Assembly (NCBI GenBank): GCA_023663185.1
Contig: JAMPHY010000003.1
Span: 124,001-188,000 of the forward strand
Direction of reading: 5' to 3'
DNA: 64,000 nucleotides
Origin: Clostridiales bacterium
GTDB taxonomy: Bacteria; Bacillota; Clostridia; Lachnospirales; Lachnospiraceae
The notes under the pieces were generated by a model. That model worked only from the letters and a program-made list of their open reading frames with translations, was not told the origin of the DNA and ran no database searches. The position numbers and the translations under genes are program-made. This document shows, piece after piece, positions 27,008-35,563 of this stretch (the first letter of the stretch is position 1; every line of letters starts with the position of its first letter).

Positions 27008-28063
27008 TTAAAAAATCTTTGTCTGCATTCCGTCCGGATCAACCGCAAACTGAATTGCCATTTCCCTGTCGATTTTCCCTTCAAAATATAGCTGGGTAAT
27101 GCTCTCGTCCATCGTAATCATTCCCATCTTACGATTGGTCTGCATAACTGATACAAGTTGGTGCGATTTACCTTCACGAATCAGGTTTCTAACCGCATGG
27201 TTGGCGTGCATAACCTCGAACGCCGCCACACGCCCTCTCCCGTCCATCGTAGGTATAAGCTGCTGCGAGATAACCGCCTCTAAAACATTCGCAAACTGTA
27301 CGCGAATCTGCTGCTGCTGGTGAGGCGGGAAAACGTCGATAACACGGTCAACCGTACTTGCCGCACCTATAGTATGCAAGGTTGATAAAACAAGGTGCCC
27401 TGTTTCAGCCGCAGTAATCGCTACGCTTATTGTCTCAAAATCACGCATCTCACCTACCAGAATAACATCTGGATCTTCACGCAGCGCGGCGCGCAGCGCA
27501 TTGGCATAACTCTGCGAATCCAGTCCGATTTCTCTCTGGTTTACCATAGACATTTTATGCTGATGTAGATACTCGATAGGATCCTCCAGCGTAATTACAT
27601 GAGCGTCCCTGTTATTATTTATTTTATCTATAATCGCCGCAAGCGTGGTAGACTTACCGCTTCCGGTAGGTCCGGTGACGAGAATCAGTCCTCTTTTTCT
27701 TTCATATAAATTAATAACTGATTCCGGAACTCCCAGCACTTCCGGCGCCGGCACCTTTGTGCTCACAAGACGCAGCGCCATAGCGCAGGTTCCTCTCTGT
27801 TTATACGCATTTACACGATAACGTCCAAGTTCGGGAATAGAGAAAGACATATCATATTCTCCGCGTTCCTCAAAGCGTTCCCTCTGTACTTCCGTCATAA
27901 CCTCTAACACAATCTCCAATGTGTCCGCCGGAAGCATTTTCGGATAATCCATTGTAACAAGATTACCGTTGACACGCATTTTCGGCGGTACGCCTACCGT
28001 AATATGTACATCTGACGCGCCTGCTTCATGCGCTACCCTCATAATCTCATTTATCGTCGGCAT
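27008..28063 (-). CDS. pilT: Type IV pilus retraction ATPase PilT
   Basis: A 351-residue protein with the PilT pattern from its start (MPTINEIMRVAHEAGASD) through Walker A GPTGSGKSTTLAA, Asp box, Walker B DVILVGEMRDFET, His box GHLVLSTLHTIGA and the AIRNLIREGK-type region (HAVRNLIREGKSHQ). It lacks the PilB N-domain and zinc site, so it is the retraction motor. Retraction powers twitching and DNA uptake. The HD-GYP-like gene lies 82 bases upstream. Confidence 0.95.
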   Translation of the reverse strand: MPTINEIMRVAHEAGASDVHITVGVPPKMRVNGNLVTMDYPKMLPADTLEIVLEVMTEVQRERFEERGEYDMSFSIPELGRYRVNAYKQRGTCAMALRLVSTKVPAPEVLGVPESVINLYERKRGLILVTGPTGSGKSTTLAAIIDKINNNRDAHVITLEDPIEYLHQHKMSMVNQREIGLDSQSYANALRAALREDPDVILVGEMRDFETISVAITAAETGHLVLSTLHTIGAASTVDRVIDVFPPHQQQQIRVQFANVLEAVISQQLIPTMDGRGRVAAFEVMHANHAVRNLIREGKSHQLVSVMQTNRKMGMITMDESITQLYFEGKIDREMAIQFAVDPDGMQTKIF

Positions 28064-28145
28064 CTGTAAAACCCTTCTTTCTGTATATCCATAATACCGT
28101 TTTGCCTAAATTCAGTCTTTATTTATGTTTTTATCATTAATCCGG

Positions 28146-29282
28146 CTAAATCTGCGTATCCTTCGCATAAACCTCTTCTCCGCTCTCTACTCCCTGCCGC
28201 TTAAGCATATCCATATCCATAACATAGCGGTTATCCATCGTCTTCATGATATCTTTAATTTCCAAACGTCTGTCATATGCGCGGTTACTCAAATCAATCA
28301 GTCTGTTATCGCCAAAGGTAAGCACTAAAGGCTTAAGAATATTCGCCCTATTTTCAACCAACACAAGCGCCTTAGCTCCGGTTGAAAGCTCCACGCTGAC
28401 GCCGGGAAAGAGAATATTGATGGAGTCAAGAAGCGCTTTTACCACTTTTTCATCAAAATATCGCTCGTTCTCCTGCAGGAATTTAATCGCCGCGACTTCG
28501 GAAGACGCTTCTTCGGCGTCAATCTGCACAGACGTCATCGTATCGAAGGTTTCCGCCACAGATAATATTTTAGCGCCTACAACCATTTTAGACATATCGT
28601 TCTCTTTGCCTTTTTGCAAACATTCCAGATTATTCTGCGACTGTACGCAAATCCGCTTGATATTCGGCGTAAGCGCAAACACCTGCTCAATCAGTCCAAA
28701 GCCCGCTATTTCCGCCGCCTTAATCCTTTCTTTATCAGCATCGTCCCATACGTCTTTAATCATGATTTCCTTAGGAGCGGAAAGTTTGCCGATATCATGA
28801 ACTATTGCGGCAGTAACCGCGTCAAGCTGCTCGGATACCGTAACGTTCATGGTATGCGCAATCAGCGCGCAAAGAATCGCCACGTTCAAAGAATGTTTAT
28901 AAATATAGTCGTCCTTACTGCGCAGGTTCTGCATAAAGTTGATTTTTCTATCCAAATGACCGTAATTTCTGATAATATTTGAAGTAATCGCCTGTATTTT
29001 GGTAGAACGTGATTTTAAGAGAATACTGTCCAATTCTTCACGAATTGAAAACACGCAGATGGTCTGAAAGCGCTCAAACTCAACATCGTCGCGCGACATT
29101 GGCGGCACCGGTTCTGCGGGCTCCAGCACAAAAATTCCTAACAGTCCGAAATTTTTAATACTATTGATACCCTGAACCGTAAGTTTTGAGTCCCTTTCAT
29201 ACAATAGAACTCCATCTTTATTGTAAATAGGGCGGGCAAGCCGCATACCAGTCTTTAAATCGTCCCTTTTTACAAAAATCAT
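28146..29282 (-). CDS. Degenerate HD-GYP-type protein
   Basis: A 378-residue protein with an N-terminal ~70-residue domain (LKTGMRLARPIYNKDGVLLYERD) seen before many HD-GYP domains. It keeps the HD part (YIYKHSLNVAILCALIA, AAIVHDIGKLSAPKEI), but where HD-GYP proteins have the HP-x-x-G and GYP segments this one reads GFGLIEQVFALTPNIKR, so key residues are missing. It may bind rather than hydrolyse cyclic di-nucleotides or act on another phosphate substrate. It lies between pilT and sigK on one strand, suggesting control of pili, though this is inference. Confidence 0.75.
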   Translation of the reverse strand: MIFVKRDDLKTGMRLARPIYNKDGVLLYERDSKLTVQGINSIKNFGLLGIFVLEPAEPVPPMSRDDVEFERFQTICVFSIREELDSILLKSRSTKIQAITSNIIRNYGHLDRKINFMQNLRSKDDYIYKHSLNVAILCALIAHTMNVTVSEQLDAVTAAIVHDIGKLSAPKEIMIKDVWDDADKERIKAAEIAGFGLIEQVFALTPNIKRICVQSQNNLECLQKGKENDMSKMVVGAKILSVAETFDTMTSVQIDAEEASSEVAAIKFLQENERYFDEKVVKALLDSINILFPGVSVELSTGAKALVLVENRANILKPLVLTFGDNRLIDLSNRAYDRRLEIKDIMKTMDNRYVMDMDMLKRQGVESGEEVYAKDTQI

Positions 29283-29303
29283 CGTGCTTTATCCTCCTGT
29301 CTG

Positions 29304-29933
29304 CTAGCCAAAGCCCTCCCGCAGTTTTTCCAAAGCTTTTTTCTCTATTCGGGAAACATAACTTCTGGAAATTCCCAGATACTTGCCTATTTCCCGCTGC
29401 GTAACTTCGTGATTACCTTTAAGCCCGTAGCGCATGGTTAGAATTTCTTTTTCCCGTTTATTCAACTTTTTATCCAATAGTCCGGATAAACATTTCAGAT
29501 GTTCTTCCACTTCCATCTGTTCTATAATGTCAGGCTGCTCCTGTTCGATTATGTCCAACAGGTTAATTTCATTTCCCTCTCTGTCTGTTCCAATCGGTTC
29601 ATAAAGGGAGACTTCTCTGGAAGTTTTCTTTTTTGTCCTAAGCAGCATTAGCAATTCGTTATCTATACATCTTGAAGCGTATGTGCTGAGCTTTCCTTTG
29701 CCAGCGTCAAATGAATCTATCGCTTTAATGAGCCCTATCGTTCCCGTCGATATCAAATCTTCCATGTCTTCATCAACGTTCTGATACTTTTTGGCAATGT
29801 GCGCCACCAGACGAAGATTATGTTCGATAAGCGTCTCTTTGGCAAGCAGCCTCTGCCTGTTGTCTCCTTCTTTCAACTGGCGCAGGTACGCGGCTTCTTC
29901 TTTCGCCGTCAGCGGTTGTTTAAATGTTTTCAA
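29304..29933 (-). CDS. sigK: RNA polymerase sporulation sigma factor SigK
   Basis: A 209-residue sigma-70 family factor closest to SigK: LIEHNLRLVAHIAKKY, DLISTGTIGLIKAIDSF, STYASRCIDNELLM, REVSLYEPIGTDREGNEI and the region 4 helix TQREIGKYLGISRSYVSRIEKKAL. SigK directs late mother-cell genes during sporulation. The start appears to be TTG at 29933 (frame closed by a stop just upstream). The protein lacks the ~20-residue hydrophobic pro-sequence of Bacillus pro-SigK, so activation by SpoIVFB-type cleavage is not expected. The gene is uninterrupted (no skin element). A hairpin overlaps its ribosome site. Confidence 0.92.
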   Translation of the reverse strand: MKTFKQPLTAKEEAAYLRQLKEGDNRQRLLAKETLIEHNLRLVAHIAKKYQNVDEDMEDLISTGTIGLIKAIDSFDAGKGKLSTYASRCIDNELLMLLRTKKKTSREVSLYEPIGTDREGNEINLLDIIEQEQPDIIEQMEVEEHLKCLSGLLDKKLNKREKEILTMRYGLKGNHEVTQREIGKYLGISRSYVSRIEKKALEKLREGFG

Positions 29934-29939
29934 AAGAAG

Positions 29940-29976
29940 CCCCCAAAGTTCATTTATTCTATTCTATGACTTTGGG
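29940..29976 (-). promoter_or_regulatory. Hairpin overlapping the sigK ribosome site
   Basis: Minus-strand CCCAAAGT and ACTTTGGG pair perfectly with a 19-base loop. The second arm runs into the GGGGG that precedes the TTG start, so folding would partly hide the ribosome site. Confidence 0.5.
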
Positions 29977-30032
29977 ACAGTTCAAGTGCCTTTCCATAAA
30001 AATAAAAGTTTCACGGCAGCTTGTCATTTAAT

Positions 30033-30061
30033 ATTATACAGACATATTGCACAAAATTCAA
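30033..30061 (-). promoter_or_regulatory. Sigma-A-type promoter of sigK
   Basis: TTGAAT (30056-30061), exactly 17 bases, TATAAT (30033-30038) on the minus strand, about 100 bases before the sigK start. A vegetative-type promoter is unexpected for sigK, which is usually transcribed by sigma-E. Confidence 0.6.
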
Positions 30062-30106
30062 TATAATTTTGCGTGCGTTAGTTGTGAAATTGTAAAATTC
30101 TACTTA

Positions 30107-31261
30107 TCACAACATGAACTCCGACATAACGTAATTGCTTATATCAGTTCCATAGGGGGTAAGACGGATACGTTTGTCTACGGTAAGCAGCTTGTCTTTC
30201 TGCATTTTCTCTAATACCTTACCGTATACGTCCTCTATCGGCACTCCGAATTTTTTCTTAAATTCTGCTCTTTCCACGCCCTCTGTCAGACGCAGCCCCA
30301 GAAACATAAATTCCTCCATCTGCTCATTCTTGGTAAGATACTGAATATCTTCACCGAACCTTATACGCGCTGAATGCAAATTCATACTGTCCGTCTGCGG
30401 CGCTGTTGCGGCATAGTCCTTCATTGTACGCTTATTGCTCCAGCGTACCTCGTCTACCAACGACGCCGCACCCAGACCAAAGCCTACATAGTTACCTCTA
30501 TTCCAATAACACTTGTTATGAATACATTCAAAGCCGTCCTTAGCATAATTGGAAATCTCATATCTATGATAGCCGCTATCTGAAAGCATTTTCGCCGTGA
30601 GCTCATACATCTGCCTGTCCTCGTCTTCCGTCGGAAATACCAGCTCGCTATGATGCTCATAAAACCATGTGCCTTCCTCTACAATCAGGCTGTATGCAGA
30701 AATATGCTCCGGTCCAAGCTCTGTAATCTTTTCAAGCGTCTTTTGGTATGAGTCGCAGCTTTGAGAGGGTATAGCCGATATTAAATCCACATTAATATTT
30801 TTAAAACCTGACTTCCTTGCCAGCTCATAAGCATTAAGAAATGTCCGATAATCATGGATTCTCCCAAGCATCCTAAGCTCATCGTCATCGGCGGACTGCA
30901 AACCTATGCTCAGTCTGTTTACTCCTGCATTAAGATATGATAGAAGTTTATCTCTTGTCACTGTGTCGGGGTTGACTTCTACCGTAATTTCGGGCTTTTG
31001 AGCGAGATTAAATCTAGATTTAACCGCATTGAGAAGTCTTTCCAGCAACTTCCCTTCTAATATGGAAGGGGTTCCTCCGCCAACGAATATAGAGATTACT
31101 TGAAAGTCTTTATAAAATAACGATTGTTTTTCTATTTCATTAATAAGCAGGTTAATATACGCTTCTATTTCGTTTTCTGACGCTGCATAGGATAAGAAAT
31201 CACAATACTTACATTTTCTAACGCAAAAAGGTATATGGAGATAAATACTTAAGTCTTTCAT
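30107..31261 (-). CDS. hemW: Radical SAM heme chaperone HemW
   Basis: A 384-residue protein from the ATG at 31261, three bases after the lepA stop; a TTG two codons upstream overlaps that stop. It carries the radical SAM motif FCVRKCKYCDF near residue 10, SIFVGGGTPSIL, EVNPDT and the HemN-type core (VNRLSIGLQSADDDELRMLGR), plus a shortened C-terminus. HemW homologues were long called coproporphyrinogen oxidases but lack that activity and bind heme. The lepA-hemW order is conserved in Firmicutes. Confidence 0.93.
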   Translation of the reverse strand: MKDLSIYLHIPFCVRKCKYCDFLSYAASENEIEAYINLLINEIEKQSLFYKDFQVISIFVGGGTPSILEGKLLERLLNAVKSRFNLAQKPEITVEVNPDTVTRDKLLSYLNAGVNRLSIGLQSADDDELRMLGRIHDYRTFLNAYELARKSGFKNINVDLISAIPSQSCDSYQKTLEKITELGPEHISAYSLIVEEGTWFYEHHSELVFPTEDEDRQMYELTAKMLSDSGYHRYEISNYAKDGFECIHNKCYWNRGNYVGFGLGAASLVDEVRWSNKRTMKDYAATAPQTDSMNLHSARIRFGEDIQYLTKNEQMEEFMFLGLRLTEGVERAEFKKKFGVPIEDVYGKVLEKMQKDKLLTVDKRIRLTPYGTDISNYVMSEFML

Positions 31262-31263
31262 AA

Positions 31264-33078
31264 TCAATCATCATCCAGCTTAAGAACGCTCATAAAGGCT
31301 TTCTGCGGAATTTCAACGTTTCCTATCTGGCGCATACGCTTCTTGCCTTCCTTTTGTTTCTCAAGCAGCTTCTTCTTACGAGTGATATCGCCGCCATAAC
31401 ATTTGGCAAGGACGTCTTTGCGCATAGCCTTAACTGTCTCTCTGGCGATAATTCTGCCGCCTACAGCCGCCTGAATCGGAATTTCAAAAAGGTGTCTGGG
31501 AATTTCTTCCTTAAGCTTCTCGCACATCTTCCTCCCACGCTCATACGCGCTGTCTGAATGGACTATAAAGGAAAGCGCGTCCACTTCTTCATGATTGATA
31601 AGAATGTCCAGTTTCGCAAGCTTAGACTCCTCGTAGCCTTTCAGTTCATAATCAAAAGACGCATATCCTCTGGAGCGTGATTTCAGCGCGTCGAAAAAGT
31701 CATAGATAATCTCATTGAGCGGCAGCTCATATTTAAGCAGGGCGCGCGAACTTTCAATATATTCCGTGCTGATATAACGCCCTCTTCTTTCCTGACATAA
31801 CTGCATAATCGGACCTATAAATTCCGAAGTCACCATAATTTCAGCGTCTACGACAGGTTCTTCCATATATGCTATTTCGGAAGGATCAGGAAGATTGGAA
31901 GGATTAGTCAGCTCTATCATTTCGCCACTCGTCTTATGCACACGGTAAATAACGCTCGGTGCAGTCGTTACCAAATCCAGATTGTATTCCCGCTCTAAGC
32001 GCTCTTGTATGATTTCCAGATGTAGAAGTCCTAAGAAGCCGCAGCGGAAACCAAAGCCAAGCGCAATAGAAGTCTCAGGTTCATAATTAAGCGAAGCATC
32101 ATTTAATTTAAGCTTCTCCAACGCATCCCGCAAATCCGGATATTTGGCGCCGTCAGCAGGATACATTCCGCAGTATACCATCGAATTAACCTTTTTATAG
32201 CCCGGAAGCGCCTCTTTACACGGATTGGTAACATCTGTTATTGTATCTCCAACCGCCGTATCTTTGACATTTTTAATAGAAGCCGTCAGATATCCCACCA
32301 TGCCCGCCGAAAGCTCCTCGCAAGGAATGAACTGTCCCGCTCCAAAATATCCGACTTCCACTACTTCAGCGGTTGCGCCTGTCGCCATCATTTTTATATT
32401 TGTTCCCTTACGCACTCTGCCGTCCATAACACGAAAAAATACGATAACGCCCTTATATGAATCGTATATTGAATCAAATATAAGCGCTTTTAAAGGCTCG
32501 TCCGCATTGCCCTTAGGCGCTGGAATTTTAGCCACTATCGCCTCAAGCACGTCTTCAATTCCTATACCGTTCTTCGCGGAAATAAGGGGCGCGTCCTGCG
32601 CTTCTATTCCTATTACGTCCTCTATTTCGTTTTTTACCCGCTCAGGCTCTGCACTCGGAAGGTCGATTTTATTAATAACAGGAAAAACGTCTAAGTCATG
32701 GTCAAGCGCTAAATATACGTTAGCCAGCGTCTGCGCCTCTATGCCCTGAGCCGCGTCCACCACTAAAATCGCGCCGTCGCACGCCGCAAGGCTCCTGCTG
32801 ACCTCGTAGTTAAAGTCCACATGTCCGGGAGTGTCAATCAGATTAAAAATATACTCCTGCCCGTCGTTCGCCTTATATATCGTGCGGACAGTCTGCGCCT
32901 TTATAGTAATGCCGCGCTCCCTCTCAAGCTCCATGTTATCAAGGACCTGCGCCTGCATTTCCCTGCTGGTTAAAAGCCCTGTCTTTTCTATAATTCTGTC
33001 GGCAAGCGTGGATTTACCGTGGTCTATATGCGCAACAATACAAAAATTCCTAATTCTGCTTTGGTCTATAACTGCCAT
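31264..33078 (-). CDS. lepA: Elongation factor 4 (LepA)
   Basis: A 604-residue translational GTPase of normal LepA length. Motifs: [14 protein letters not shown] (G1), DTPGHVDF (G3), NKIDLP (G4), the [12 protein letters not shown] switch region, and the LepA-specific C-terminal end ([25 protein letters not shown], read in part). LepA back-translocates or remodels stalled ribosomes. It is coupled to hemW. spoIIP and gpr, its usual neighbours in this group, are separated here by an inserted broken Rpn gene and an acetyltransferase. Confidence 0.97.
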   Translation of the reverse strand: MAVIDQSRIRNFCIVAHIDHGKSTLADRIIEKTGLLTSREMQAQVLDNMELERERGITIKAQTVRTIYKANDGQEYIFNLIDTPGHVDFNYEVSRSLAACDGAILVVDAAQGIEAQTLANVYLALDHDLDVFPVINKIDLPSAEPERVKNEIEDVIGIEAQDAPLISAKNGIGIEDVLEAIVAKIPAPKGNADEPLKALIFDSIYDSYKGVIVFFRVMDGRVRKGTNIKMMATGATAEVVEVGYFGAGQFIPCEELSAGMVGYLTASIKNVKDTAVGDTITDVTNPCKEALPGYKKVNSMVYCGMYPADGAKYPDLRDALEKLKLNDASLNYEPETSIALGFGFRCGFLGLLHLEIIQERLEREYNLDLVTTAPSVIYRVHKTSGEMIELTNPSNLPDPSEIAYMEEPVVDAEIMVTSEFIGPIMQLCQERRGRYISTEYIESSRALLKYELPLNEIIYDFFDALKSRSRGYASFDYELKGYEESKLAKLDILINHEEVDALSFIVHSDSAYERGRKMCEKLKEEIPRHLFEIPIQAAVGGRIIARETVKAMRKDVLAKCYGGDITRKKKLLEKQKEGKKRMRQIGNVEIPQKAFMSVLKLDDD

Positions 33079-33165
33079 CTTATTTCTATGCCTTTCTTTA
33101 TAATAATCTTTCTGTATTATAGCAAATTACGGCAGTTATGGCAAACTGCTTGGAATACTTGTTTT

Positions 33166-34138
33166 CTACGGATTACCCGCTTTAGACATTCTCTTTGCTT
33201 CTGCCTCTTGAACAAGTTTTACCGCTTTGCAATAATCATCCACTGTAATGTCCTGAATTTCACATGCCTTCTCTAATGACATATTCAATTTTTTCACTAT
33301 ATTGTCAATATCTAATATTAGTCGGCGTGAATCAGCATACTGACTACCTTCATTCCATATCTTATCGGATTCAAGTTCCAAAATTACTCCGCCCATAATA
33401 TTTCCCATCCTTTCCTTGTAATCTTCATTTCCTTTTCCTACATAATCCAAAATTCTTTGAGTCAATACGGCAAGTTCATAATACAGTCTTGGTTCATTTA
33501 TGGAATTTCCTTCTATGGTAAGCTGCTTCTTAATATATTCATACTCGCCTTTCAGCTTACCTAAGATTTCATTCTTTCCAGCTTTTATATCTTTCTCATA
33601 CCGCAGCACATAAAATGGTATAAGTATCAGGAGCCTTTTCTGAAACATCTCTTCTTTAGAAAAATTACACCATGCAGGATTGAGGAAACCGGAAAATGAA
33701 AGGTTCCTTGTTTCTTTCCCCAAATTTCTTTTTGAGTTCATTAGTTAATATATTTCTTGTCTCTTCCAGGGCAATCCTAAAATCATACTCTATCATGCGT
33801 ATAACCATTAGCCCGTCATTAGTGCTCTGGCATTCTATATGGTAAATCTTATCCCTTATCCTGAGCATTGCATCATTGATTACCTTGCCATCTAAGCTAT
33901 GGTATTCATTCCTTCCCTGAATAACCACTTCATCATCAGCATAATCAACATGGAATACTTCATTAATCAACGCTACTGCAAGCATTGGGAATCTCTGCAG
34001 AAGCGTTTTGAATACGCTGTCAAAAATGTCAGTTGTATTCTCGTTTAGATTTTCCGCTGATTTTGAATCTGTTGCTTTGCTATCTCGGATATTGTCTGCA
34101 ACAGTAAGTTCCTCGTGTTTCTTTCTTTTTTTATCCAT
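33166..34138 (-). pseudogene. Broken Rpn-family (PD-(D/E)XK) gene
   Basis: Two overlapping frames form one gene. The first, 34138-33665, has the Rpn start (DSVFKTLLQRFP, INDAMLRIRDKIYHIECQS with Asp and the nuclease ECQ-type motif) and ends after FIFRFPQSC. The second, to 33166, continues with SKEEMFQKRLLILIPFYVLRYEKD and the usual helical tail. Intact members have about 50 residues between these blocks, so a deletion plus frameshift is likely. Rpn proteins are transposase-related nucleases that promote recombination. It sits between spoIIP and lepA, genes that are usually adjacent. Confidence 0.8.
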
Positions 34139-34345
34139 AGTTTCCTCCTGTATCTTGCAGGAGTTTCTGTGAAAACCCCCGCTTTTTATTGTGTTTTGTT
34201 ATTAGCATGGGATTTTCGAAAGAGAATCTGCCATGAACACAGGCGGTTTAGCCGCACTGCATATAGAAAATAACTGATAGACGTAGTATAACATATTTAT
34301 GACCAGAAAAGCAATACCGGATTTGAATTTGTAGAAAGTGAAACG

Positions 34346-34374
34346 AGCAGTTACCATTATAGATAACTGCCCGT
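34346..34374 (-). terminator. Hairpin after the 19-codon ORF
   Basis: Minus-strand stem GGGCAGTTA / TAACTGCTC with a 10-base loop, about 10 bases after the small ORF. The T-run after it is poor, so terminator function is uncertain. Confidence 0.45.
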
Positions 34375-34382
34375 CAATGCTT

Positions 34383-34442
34383 TTATTCCTGATATGTATA
34401 ATTTTGCTGCAAAACGTTTTTGTTTTCTAATGTCATATCCAT
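34383..34442 (-). CDS. Possible 19-residue small protein
   Basis: ATG at 34442 with AAGGAGA at good distance, reading MDMTLENKNVLQQNYTYQE then TAA. Upstream is an extended -10 promoter (TGGTATAAT) and downstream a hairpin, so promoter, ribosome site, ORF and hairpin are in order. It could be a genuine small protein, or the remnant start of a gene deleted when the neighbouring Rpn gene decayed. I recognise no homologue. Confidence 0.4.
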   Translation of the reverse strand: MDMTLENKNVLQQNYTYQE

Positions 34443-34504
34443 ATTAACCGTTCTCCTTACTTCTTTCATTTATATCTACAAATAGTGTTTCCTTATTGCA
34501 CAAT

Positions 34505-34516
34505 CCTATTATACCA
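34505..34516 (-). promoter_or_regulatory. Extended -10 promoter of the small ORF unit
   Basis: Minus-strand TGGTATAAT with the TATAAT at 34508-34513, about 65 bases before the small ORF. The -35 region (AATGAA) is weak. Confidence 0.5.
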
Positions 34517-34561
34517 CAATATTAAATTTTTTCATTATGATACCTATATATAAACTGGAAT

Positions 34562-35200
34562 TTATCCTCTTAACATTTTTCTCATTACAACCATGTTTTT
34601 TTCATGAACAAATGGAGTAAAGCCAACTTTCTCATAAAAATGAATTGTTCCAGTAAAAGCTAAAACGTTAAATTGTTCTTGCTCTGTGGGATAAGCTTCC
34701 ACGAAATCATATCCCTCCTTCTCCGCATCCAAACATACCCGTTCAAGTAACTTGGTGGCTATCCCTCTGCCGCGATATTCAGGAGCTATTTCAAAACAGA
34801 CAATGGATTTAATTTGCCCTTTCTTCTGACATTCGATAGGTTCTTCATCCGCAGGCACGTTGCCTAAATCAAACTCTCCCACACGATAATAATTCATTCT
34901 GTCATTGGCATTACACCACCCAACAGACAATCCATTTTCAAAAGCCAGATATCCCTGAATCTCGCCTGACCTCACCATTTGAACGGCTGATTCACGTAAT
35001 GCCTTTTTCCAACCGTCTATCCCTCCACCATAACTTTCAGCCTTCCCCAGTAATTCTATACTAATCTGTTCTTTACTCATGTTAAACGCATTGCAATAGC
35101 ACGGATAATAAGGTGAGCCGTCTGAAAAAGCACGATTATCAAAAAAGTCAAAATATTCTTCCTCCAAATCTCGTGTTAACGCCTTAATCGTCAAATTCAT
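34562..35200 (-). CDS. GNAT-family N-acetyltransferase
   Basis: A 212-residue protein with the GNAT acetyl-CoA site SIVCFEIAPEYRGRGIATKLLERV near residues 131-153 (R-x-x-G-x-A type), preceded by the beta-sheet with ENGLSVGWCNANDRM. The late FYEKVGFTPF is also typical. The family transfers an acetyl group to an amine; the substrate cannot be predicted. The ~120-residue N-terminal part is longer than minimal GNATs. It lies alone between spoIIP and the broken Rpn gene, inside an otherwise conserved block, and so may be acquired. Confidence 0.85.
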   Translation of the reverse strand: MNLTIKALTRDLEEEYFDFFDNRAFSDGSPYYPCYCNAFNMSKEQISIELLGKAESYGGGIDGWKKALRESAVQMVRSGEIQGYLAFENGLSVGWCNANDRMNYYRVGEFDLGNVPADEEPIECQKKGQIKSIVCFEIAPEYRGRGIATKLLERVCLDAEKEGYDFVEAYPTEQEQFNVLAFTGTIHFYEKVGFTPFVHEKNMVVMRKMLRG

Positions 35201-35381
35201 TTTCCGTTTACCTCCTCAAATGCCGATTTATCTGTTCCACCACAACTTTTCATCTATTGTCACCAGTCTAACATATCAAACTACCTACATCAAGTTTTTT
35301 CTTAACGCACTCACCAATGACCAATGCCAATACGCATTCGTCAGAACATACTCACCAAAAATCTCGTACCAGTTCAGCCAC

Positions 35382-35534
35382 GGCGTCAGGGGCACATATG
35401 CTCACTGAAAAGGTCCTTGAAAGACGTCGGTACTTAGTGAAAAAGCTGCTTTTTAGCTTTTGAACTTAGTACCGCTACGCTCTTTCACGGAGCGAAAGCG
35501 CGCCTTTTCAGTGAGCATATGTGCCCCTGACGCC
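35382..35534. repeat. Long palindromic element, copy 2 (perfect 32-bp arms)
   Basis: Arms 35382-35413 and 35503-35534 pair at 32 of 32 positions. The arm sequence differs from copy 1 apart from the GCG-CA-CATATG pattern, while the centre (CGGTACTTAG, CTTAGTACCGCT, TTTCACGGAGCGAAAGCG) is conserved with copy 1. It starts 30 bases after the spoIIP stop. Confidence 0.9.
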
Positions 35535-35563
35535 CCCCTGAACAGCACGATTTTCCCCCACCC

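Noticed and set aside
28246-28800. 184-codon plus-strand ORF opposite the HD-GYP-like gene
   Set aside because: Antisense shadow of a well-supported gene, with no ribosome site.
32225-32749. 174-codon plus-strand ORF opposite lepA
   Set aside because: Antisense shadow of lepA; low-complexity Ser/Thr/Pro composition.
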